Of a DNA stretch of 64,000 nt, positions 56,904-64,000 are shown in pieces (the stretch's first letter is position 1; every line of letters starts with the position of its first letter). Position numbers and translations under genes: made by a program. Under the pieces are notes generated by a model. That model saw nothing but the letters and a program-made list of their open reading frames with translations, ran no database searches and was not told the origin of the DNA. Location of the stretch: positions 18,003,001-18,067,000 of the forward strand of contig PUFA01000007.1 in assembly GCA_003508835.1 (NCBI GenBank), in the 5' to 3' direction. Source of the stretch: Eonycteris spelaea (Eukaryota; Chordata; Mammalia; Chiroptera; Pteropodidae).

Positions 56904-58454
56904 AATTGACTACTGTGCTCTCGTAGGCACATGCGCCTCTGCTCCCATGAGTTGAGTTGTCTGTTTGCCAAGTGCCAGTGTGTTGCTTCCTAAATGTATG
57001 TACCTGTTATTGAAATTATGGCATTTAAATATCATTAAATATTAATTATGACACTTTAAATATTACATAAACAGATGAAATAATTATTAACTAAAAAATT
57101 TTCAATTTCTATGAAAACCAAACCACATTGAATGCTTTGTGAAGACTTGACATTAGTAAGTCACAAAAAGCTTTGCCAAATTGACGTAGATGAAAAAACC
57201 CTAAAAAGTAGAAAAAAATATTGAAAAATCAATAAATAAATGAGTTTTGCATTCAAATTGCTTTGCAAGTGTTTCTTTTTAATGATACCTCTAGTTTAGA
57301 GAATCTGAAAAGGGAATTAAATATTATGTTCTAGGAAAAGTTTATGTAAGCACAATGACACAAAACTCTAAGTGGTGTAAGAAAATCTAAGAAATGCTGT
57401 GGCTTTATAACAATAGATTAGTGAGGGGGTGCTTTTACATTAGGTATTAAACTACTTTTCTTATAATTTTTCCTCTTACCAACTGCTTCACTTAACTAAC
57501 CCAAAACTCCCAATTTTATTAGATGAGAAAGTTTCTCCATTAATGGTAAACATCTCCAGAAAGGCTAGTTCACCTCTGTCTTTGGTCAAACCTATAGGAA
57601 ATTTGCAAGACAAGAACAATAAACTTCTCTTCCCCTTTCACCTAGATTCACCAGGTAGTGACATTTGCCACTTTGGCTTTCCAAATTTCTCACTCTACAT
57701 TGTTCATTTCTACTACTTTTACTCTATGCCATTATTTTTATTTATTTGTATTTATTTGCTTTTGATAAACTATTTGAGAGTAAGTTGCAGACATTATGAC
57801 CCTTTACCCCTACCAAAATGAGAAACCTTAGCCTTGATCTCATACGATAATGTGCTATGCAGTTCACAACTGCACTTAGAAAAAAATACTGTCAAATTTG
57901 ATCAAAATCGAAGAGTGTGACAGTGGAATGACTAAAAATTGGAAATTAGGAAACATCAGCCTTCTCAGAGTTAAGCTTTGAAATGAACACATGACAGATT
58001 ATAACAGTAATATGATTTTACCTAAACAGACAAACATCTAAGAGGAAAGGAAGAGTGGACTGATGTAAAACCTAATATTAAAACCATTAATATATCCTAG
58101 AGAAGAAATGCATCACTCAAAATGAGGGTAGAAGGCTGCTCAGTCATAGAATCCCAAAGCCAAGAGAGAAGACTCTTTCAGCAGTGCTAGTTAAGCATTG
58201 TCTAGTTAGGTAGTGCTCTCTCACTGAGCACAGGGTTTTCCTGGCATTTTTATTCTTCCTATATATTAGAACGTTTTAAACTGATTCAGTAAATATTCAG
58301 ATCAAGGAAAAATGCTGTTTTTAATTTGATGCACAACGAAGGGCAAAATTAAGCAATCTGGATAAATTGTCTGTTTAAAAAAGAGATAAAAACAACTCCA
58401 TTCTGCTGTGAAACCTTCCTACAAGACTTTAAAAACTATTTATTATGATTATTT
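56904..58454. other. AT-rich intergenic DNA
   Basis: At 57,660-57,825 the block TAAACTATTTGAGAGTAAGTTGCAGACATTATGACCCTTTACCCC belongs to an old interspersed repeat (probably an L1M part) that I cannot delimit. No gene. Confidence 0.4.
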
Positions 58455-59170
58455 TAAACATGATGTTACTTTCTCTGCTCAAAAGTCTTCAACAGCTTAG
58501 CACTATTTAAATAATAATGCAAAATTTGAGTCAGAGATTCTAGGTTGTTTATAATTTAGTCTTATCCTACATTTAGAACCTAAATCTTTGATTTGTGACC
58601 CAGAGTATTACTATCACCCGCTACATGTTTCTTGTCTAGTCAAATCAGGCCACTCGTGTGTGGTTCCTCAAAACATCTTTTCTTTTTCTCTTCAACATGA
58701 ACGGTGAACTTTCCTAAGTCTCTATCAGCAAAACTTTCATCTCCTTAATATTAAATATTAGCCACCAAGTCCATGTCAAATCATATTAGAGCCTGAGGCA
58801 AAAGAAAAAATCAGTAAAACTGATCCAGTTTTTATTAAGATTTTACTATTTTGGTCATCACAGAATTACTGGTATTAATATTGATTTTTTGAATATTGCA
58901 TTAAAATATTATTTATCTTGATTACTGAAATTTTTGACATCCACTTAAATTAGTGCTTGGGGCCAAACTCACTTGTTTACTCTAGAAACTCCTTCAGGAG
59001 GACTTCCTGATTCCCACAGCTAACAGTAAACTTTCTCACATCTAAAATTCCAGAGCTCTTTGTTTCTCTCTTTTTTATAACACTCAATAATTCAGTCTTT
59101 TCTATTGCCACTACTATTTTCTAAGTTTGTCGAGGGCAGAAAGCTGGTGGTGTGTTTCTTCTACCTTCAT
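58455..59170 (+). repeat. L2 LINE with internal insert
   Basis: Left part to about 58,765 carries CTGCTCAAAAGTCTTCAACAGCTTAGC and later L2 blocks. The right part from about 58,966 resumes with ACTCCTTCAGGAGGACTTCCTGATTCC and TTGTCGAGGGCAGAAAGC. The middle 200 bases are AT-rich and foreign to L2. Confidence 0.75.
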
Positions 59171-59334
59171 TATGCAGTACTCTCTTATGCAGATTTAATG
59201 TTGGAAAACAAAAAGGAGAAGCAAAACATTTTCATGGTAAATTGACATTTCGCTGTGTTTCTCTTCCATTTATTTTCTACTTAGGAAAATTCCTGTAAGG
59301 GGCTCTTAGAAATGTAAAGAGTGGCAGACTGTGA

Positions 59335-59610
59335 ATTAGTCATTCATTCACTTAAATACTCACTGGGCGTATACTACATGCCATGTGCTATTCTGGTAGA
59401 GATTATCCAGCAGTGAATATGTCAGACACAGTCCCTGAACTCATGGATAATGCATTCTACAGGGGGGAAATTCAAGAATTAAGTGTTATTCCTGATTGTG
59501 ATGAGTGATACAAAAGAAGAAGTACATTAAAGGGATCTGTAGGAAAATCCTTTGACTCTGGGTGAGTCTGAACAAGTAACTCAAGAAAGGTAATACCTGG
59601 AGCTGGCCTC
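59335..59610 (-). repeat. L2 LINE, antisense 3' end
   Basis: TCATTCATTCACTTAAATACTCACTGGGCGTATACTACATGCC, TCCCTGAACTCATGGATAATGCATTCTACAGGGGG and GATGAGTGATACAAAAGAAGAAGTACA match antisense L2. The 104-codon minus frame here is decayed LINE. Confidence 0.8.
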
Positions 59611-60159
59611 AGAACCCTCATTGTTTGCTCTACTGTGATATCTCCATATACAATGCACTGATTAGAGAATGTTTGAATAGTTGATTTTCTAGTACTGAAT
59701 GGATTTCTTCTAGTCTTAAGAAGATATACAGGGAGAGAAACTAAGAAGATATACAGAGATAGAAAAAAAGAGAAAATCGAATACACAGATATATGCCCAT
59801 GCCCTATATACCTCAGCTAACCACACCACAAACCCAAGCAGTAGAATCTGGATAATTCTCATTGTTCTTGGCTTCGTTAATGAGAGTAACTACAAATATA
59901 TTTTTCTCCCAATATGATTGAAGGAACCAATCAAGCTAACTAATCCTCTGTGGAGGAGGAGGGAGCCAAAAGGAATTCATAAAGATCAACTAGATTTTTC
60001 AAATTGAAATATCATGCATATTTGGAGATAATATATTTTGTGAGCTAGATAGAGGTTTTTTTTTTTCCAAAAAAGATTTCTTCCTCAGATTCAATCATTT
60101 ATTATGAGTTATTATTTAATAATCATGGCACGTCAGGAGCTTTATTAAAAAGAAAAAAA
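59611..60159. other. Unique AT-rich DNA
   Basis: A 13-base direct repeat (AAGAAGATATACA) occurs at about 59,719 and 59,743. Nothing else. Confidence 0.35.
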
Positions 60160-60730
60160 AAAACCACTTTCTTGTCTTCCATACTGGAAGAAGCGAAGCC
60201 CCATGCACCCTCCCCTGGCCATCTCTGGTGAATGGAGCAAGTCATCACAGAGGAATTTGAATTGAGGAGCTTTTCACGGGATTTTCTGTCATGCCTTTTA
60301 AATAGCCAGTGAATGGGCCCTGACTTACAAACACAGCCTTGTTGCGTGTGGGCCGAGCAAACAGACACTACTGTGGGGACAGGTGGAGAAAAAGCATGAA
60401 TGGACAGTGCAGTTTGGTGCCCTGGAGAATCTCATTACCAACGACTTGGTGCACGGCCTCGATGTCTGGGCAAGCAGTCACCCTTCCGCAGACACTCGCC
60501 TTTCCCCATGTGCATCTTCAAGATTAGCAACGAAAGGAAGCACCTTTCTCATAGGAATCAAAAAGGTGAAATGAAAGTATGAAGACTTTCTTACGGGTAG
60601 AGTGCTGCAAAGAACCCGCGGGACCACAGTGTTGATGGACACGCCTACAGGACAGAGTCCAGTGTCCCACTGCCTACACGTAGGCCTACGTCTCTCTATA
60701 AAAATTGGGATCCTCACTATCTGTAGGAGA
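60160..60730. other. Unique CpG-retaining block, function unknown
   Basis: Clearly GC-richer than its flanks, with about fourteen CpGs between 60,340 and 60,700, in a window where CpG is rare. No repeat landmark. Frames of 60-81 codons overlap on both strands and none resembles a known protein. Contains the perfect 14-bp palindrome ACGTAGGCCTACGT at 60,678-60,691. It could be an enhancer, an orphan CpG-island remnant, a lncRNA exon or an old pseudogene. Confidence 0.45.
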
Positions 60731-60804
60731 CCAATGTGGGTATTCCGTCATCGTTCCCAGGAGATAAGCAAGTAGGCAATAGGAACTTCCCACAACATTG
60801 ATCT

Positions 60805-61035
60805 TGAAGAAACAGTATGGATTTAGGAGCCAGACTGCCTGTGTTCAAACCCCACCTCTACCACTTATTCATTATAGAATCTGGATCAGGTTTCTTAAAT
60901 TCTTAATACCGTCAAACAGGTAAATCATAGCACATATCTCGTAGGGTTAATGTGAAAATTAAATGCACTGAGCTCATTTTAGTGCTTAAAAGAACACATG
61001 TTGGCTCTTAACAAGTAACCAATAAATATTATTAT
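60805..61035 (+). repeat. MIR SINE, near full length
   Basis: ACAGTATGGATTTAGGAGCCAGACTGCCTGTGTTCAAACCCCACCTCTACCACTTATTC, GTAGGGTTAATGTGAAAATTAAATG and the AATAAATATTATTATGATGG end span nearly all of MIR, including its tRNA-like A and B boxes. One of the least diverged MIRs here. Confidence 0.95.
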
Positions 61036-61680
61036 GATGGTGATGATGATGATGAAACATTTTCTAGCCTTAAGTTAAAAATAATAATTTTTTACTAAAG
61101 CATTCATAGCAACCAGTCTAGAAAAAAAAGTAGAAATAGAAAAGAAAAATACTATCAAAAGAACAACCCACATTGTGCTTATCCTTTTATATGTTGGTAC
61201 AGACCTAAAATATTTTCCATTGTAAGATACAGATAAAAGTTGAAATATAACTCTGTATACTACCTAACCAATTTTGCACCTGCCACAAAACCTTCGGTAC
61301 ACAGGTTCTAATGTATTTTTGACTTCAGAGATAGGCTGGAGATAAATTTTAAATGACAATGTAAACATTGTGTCAGGCACAGACTTCAGGAGTATTATGT
61401 CTAACGGTAGCCAAGTGACTAGGCATTTGATTCACGTTCCGTTTCATCAGTGAGAAGGCAAGCGGACTCAGTCCTGGAGTTTCTTTGAGAAATCCATGCT
61501 TAAAAAAACTCGGGTACTAGCAGCATTCTCCAGTTCACTTGTCGATCTCCTTAGGACCTCAGTCAGCAAAGCTATGCCATGCCTGGAATCCTATTTGTTA
61601 TATTTAGTTTGGATGGTGATTCTGAAACATGATCAACTAAGGAATCAGTTTTTAGTGCTGATAGGGCCAAGTGTGGAATG
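61036..61680. other. Intergenic DNA, nothing certain
   Basis: Unique sequence, with some CpGs at 61,430-61,470. No gene call. Confidence 0.35.
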
Positions 61681-61686
61681 TTTATT

Positions 61687-61736
61687 TTGCATTTTTCACC
61701 TTTTTTTCCCCCTTTTGTATGTCATACTTCTTGCAG
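61687..61736 (+). other. Candidate 3' splice site
   Basis: A long pyrimidine-rich tract (TTTTTTTCCCCCTTTTG) is followed by TTCTTGCAG ending at 61,736, a good acceptor shape. The 3' sequence stays open in one frame to a TAG|GTAG donor-like site near 61,860 but includes an A18 run, which argues against a coding exon. Motif only. Confidence 0.2.
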
Positions 61737-61812
61737 AAACCAAAAGAAAGAAGTGCCATTCTCAGAGCTCTTCATCATTTTATTGAAACAAATGAGAACA
61801 GATTAAAAAGGC

Positions 61813-61830
61813 AAAAAAAAAAAAAAAAAA
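61813..61830. repeat. poly(A) tract, A18
   Basis: Homopolymer. No target-site duplication or retrocopy body is recognised beside it. Confidence 0.9.
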
Positions 61831-62864
61831 GAGTCAAAACACTGTTTTATGATCTTTAGGTAGTTTATGTGTTTTAGTCAGATCATATTGAAATTTCTAT
61901 AAAAATAAATCTCTCTTTTTTCACTGTATTTTTTAATTAGGACATAAAATATATGCTCCATGTTCTTTTTAAGCATTATTAATAACTCATGCATAAAGTC
62001 AGCCATTTTGGGGTGACATAATCAGGAAATACGTTTTGGCATTTAAGAGTTAAATCATCTGTCTAAACTCAGAAAATTCTTTGTGGGGCAGTGATCCAAC
62101 TCTTTCTCACTATTTTACCAACTAGAATAAATCATTTACTAAATGATGTTAAATTGTATTAGCTAACATAAACCATGTAAGATAAGGCTATTAGAATTAT
62201 CTTAAACAGGCTTTTCAGCTTTCTATTTTCTTTGTCACATACCGTAGACTTCCCATGTGGTCCGTCCCCTATATTTCCCTGTTTTGTGATAGGCAGTGCA
62301 AATATGGGTTTCTATTTCTTAATTATAATATAAGTCTGTGGTTGTTATCCCACATCGCCTTTACTGTTTCAGGCAGATGAATATTGGAATTAGGAGGCAG
62401 TTATGTATTGAGGCAGGAACATCTCAAAGACTGACACAATTTATAAGTTATCTGAAGCTTTAATTCTAGTCAATGAATGAACCTGTGCCTCTCTGACATA
62501 GAAGACCTGTTTTCTCTTTCTTGACTAAGTGTATGCCAAAAAAACAAAACCCAGGAACTACCCTAAGCCTGGTTATGCTTCTTTCTTGGGTTTTCTGTAT
62601 TCCCTATCCTCTGCCTGTTTCTAGATGCTATTATCTTTTAAGTGGTTCAATGTATATGTAAGCCTTTCAAAATTCCACCATTCACCCAGTCTGGGGGCTA
62701 GCTTTCACTTCTCTTGAGACTTTCAAAAAATATCTTCCCATAAAACTTTTGAATAATGTAAAGGTTTAAACCAATTGTATGGACTCTGCCGATATAACAG
62801 TTTTATATCATTGCAGGGAGCAGTGCTATGCAGTACATACCAGTCCAGAGTAATGTCTGGGTGT
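61831..62864. other. AT-rich intergenic DNA
   Basis: Nothing recognised. Confidence 0.4.
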
Positions 62865-62928
62865 TCAGAATAGGGAGCAACCTGTCTTCGAATGCCAGAT
62901 GGGCCACTTAATGTGTGATAGTTTTAGT
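62865..62928 (+). repeat. MIR SINE fragment
   Basis: GGGAGCAACCTGTCTTCGAATGCCAGATGGGCCACTTAATGTGTGA is the MIR B-box region and the GCCACTTACTAGCTGTGTGA landmark. It stops exactly where the MaLR LTR begins, so the LTR probably inserted into it. Confidence 0.6.
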
Positions 62929-63240
62929 CCATTTGAGCTGCTATAACAAAATACCAAAGAATGGATGGCTAATAAAATGCAGAAACCTATTTCTTGCAGT
63001 TCTGAATGCTGGGAGTCCAAGATCAAGTAGCCAACAGATTCAGTGTCTGGTGAGAGAGCCCACCTCCTAGTTCACAGATGGCCATCCTCCCACCCTATTC
63101 TCATGTTGTGGGAGGGGCAAGGGAGCTCTCTGGGGTCTCTTTAATAATAATGTTAATCCCATTTATGAGGAATCCACCTTCATGAGCAAATTGCCTCCCA
63201 CAAACCCCACCTTCTAATACCACCACAGTGGGGATTAGCT
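62929..63240 (-). repeat. MaLR-type LTR, antisense
   Basis: TTTTAGTCCATTTGAGCTGCTATAACAAAATACC, CTGGGAGTCCAAGATCAAG, GATTCAGTGTCTGGTGAGAG, GGGAGCTCTCTGGGGTCTC, AATCCCATTTATGAGG and CCTTCTAATACCACCACAGTGGGGATTAG give the antisense MLT1-type LTR order. The last 50 bases (LTR 5' end) are missing, where an L1 tail begins. Confidence 0.9.
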
Positions 63241-63430
63241 TTTTTTTAAGCATGTAAATATTTATTTATTTATTTACTTTATGGTGACAGTGGCGAATGA
63301 AATCCAATAAGTTTTAGCTGTACAATTTAACAGTAAGGTATATATACTTTTTCACTTGTATTCACCTCCCATAGTTAGATTTCTTTCTGTCACCACATAT
63401 TTGACCCCCTTTCCCCCAAGTCATCTAGCC
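63241..63430 (-). repeat. L1 3' end, antisense, with poly(T)
   Basis: A T-run is followed by TTTACTTTATGGTGACAGTGG, GCTGTACAATTTAACAGTAAGG, ATAGTTAGATTTCTTTCTGTCACCACATATTTGACCCCC. Same L1 tail as 13,455-13,690. It abuts the truncated LTR directly, so it inserted into or deleted part of it. Confidence 0.8.
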
Positions 63431-64000
63431 TTCCTCATGGCAAACTCATTTTGGAGCCATTTCGCAATGCTCTTGAAGCAATCCACCCTGATAAAAGCAG
63501 TAATTAGCTTTACCTCCCTTTCTGAGCTTATAGAGCTTTAGCAGTAAAGCAAGTGAATACCTTGGGGGCTCCGGATAACTATATTTCAGAAATCACAGAC
63601 ACACAGACCTCTTGTCTTTCAGTTCATCCAGTTGGCAGTAGGCCAGTTCCGGGATTGATTAAATTCATAATTTCTATGATGCCTTCAGGGTCATAGGTGC
63701 TTTCCACCTTTCTACCTGCACCTCCTCAATGTGTCAATTCTGTTTTGTCTCATGGCTATAAATGGGAACCAACTGTGTCCAGTAAATAACAGTGTTTTCC
63801 ACCTGTTACTCTGAATTAAGGAAGGAAAATTGGCAAAATCTTCCCACTTTGATGTCGAATTGAATCCTGACACTGGCAAGAAAATTAAACTACAATATTT
63901 TGGTTAACTTCATGGCTGAGAGGAAGGACACTGGAGGATGTACCGTTGAACCAAATTAGGACTCTACCAACAACAACAACAAAAAAACAGAGTTAATGTT
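63431..64000. other. Unique intergenic DNA to the window end
   Basis: No gene. A (CAA)n run lies at 63,968-63,986. Confidence 0.4.

Noticed and set aside
60838..60852. tRNA-like B box GTTCAAACCCC
   Set aside because: It is the tRNA-derived head of a MIR SINE; no cloverleaf can be completed.
63234..63510. ATTAGCTT at 63,234 and 63,503 as target-site duplication of the L1 tail
   Set aside because: The sequence after the right copy does not continue the LTR, so the match is probably chance.

Overview
This window looks like mammalian nuclear DNA, from a gene desert or a very long intron. It is AT-rich and CpG-poor. It is full of ancient mammal-wide repeats (L2, MIR, MER5-type hAT elements, MaLR LTRs, L1M tails) and (CA)n/(TATC)n microsatellites. 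No open reading frame looks like a real gene: the longest are about 120-146 codons, several lie inside L2 relics, and the longest starts at a non-ATG codon. There are no operons, CRISPR arrays or bacterial features. I found no protein-coding exon and no new biological system that I can defend.

Lineage: there is no Alu, B1/B2/ID, carnivore SINEC, ruminant, pig or equine SINE, and no microbat Ves-type SINE. The one structurally complete SINE-like insertion (48,140-48,368) has a 5S rRNA-derived head, an A-rich linker, a short body and an A-rich tail, between 13-bp target-site duplications. From memory, 5S rRNA-derived SINEs are known in mammals from fruit bats (Pteropodidae) and the springhare. 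Together with laurasiatherian-looking L1 3' ends and the lack of young L1 insertions, this favours a megabat. That is inference, at roughly even confidence.

Layout. 0-7 kb: L2 relics, MIRs, an LTR-like repeat, and an 84-bp segment present twice 1.3 kb apart. 4.65 kb: an RFX X-box-like site. 7-13.4 kb: mostly unique DNA with a (TATC)n array, a second LTR-like repeat, a MIR nested inside another MIR, and moderately GC-rich unique blocks. 13.45-15.2 kb: an antisense L1 3' end, then a 1.4-kb L2. 15.2-25.5 kb: mostly unique AT-rich DNA with a few MIRs and an L1 fragment. 25.5-33 kb: an L1 tail, a hAT element, MIR pairs, two MaLR-type LTR pieces, a block with an oestrogen-response-element-like palindrome, and an L2. 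33.7-44.5 kb: (AC)n arrays, L2, L1M, two MER5A copies, a hAT relic and MIR. 45.1-48.4 kb: an L2 fragment, an L1 ORF2 fragment interrupted by a retroposed insert, a nearly complete MaLR LTR and the 5S-derived SINE. 49.5-57 kb: an LTR-like repeat, L1M 3' ends, AT-rich DNA and an 11-bp-stem hairpin. 58.4-61 kb: an interrupted L2, an antisense L2, a CpG-retaining unique block (60.16-60.73 kb) and a well-kept MIR. 62.9-63.4 kb: MIR, MaLR LTR and L1 tail side by side.

Repeat families were assigned by eye from remembered consensus landmarks. Class calls (L2, MIR, L1, MER5A, MaLR) are fairly safe. Subfamily names and exact edges are not. Functional content, if any, is probably regulatory and lies in the unique blocks.
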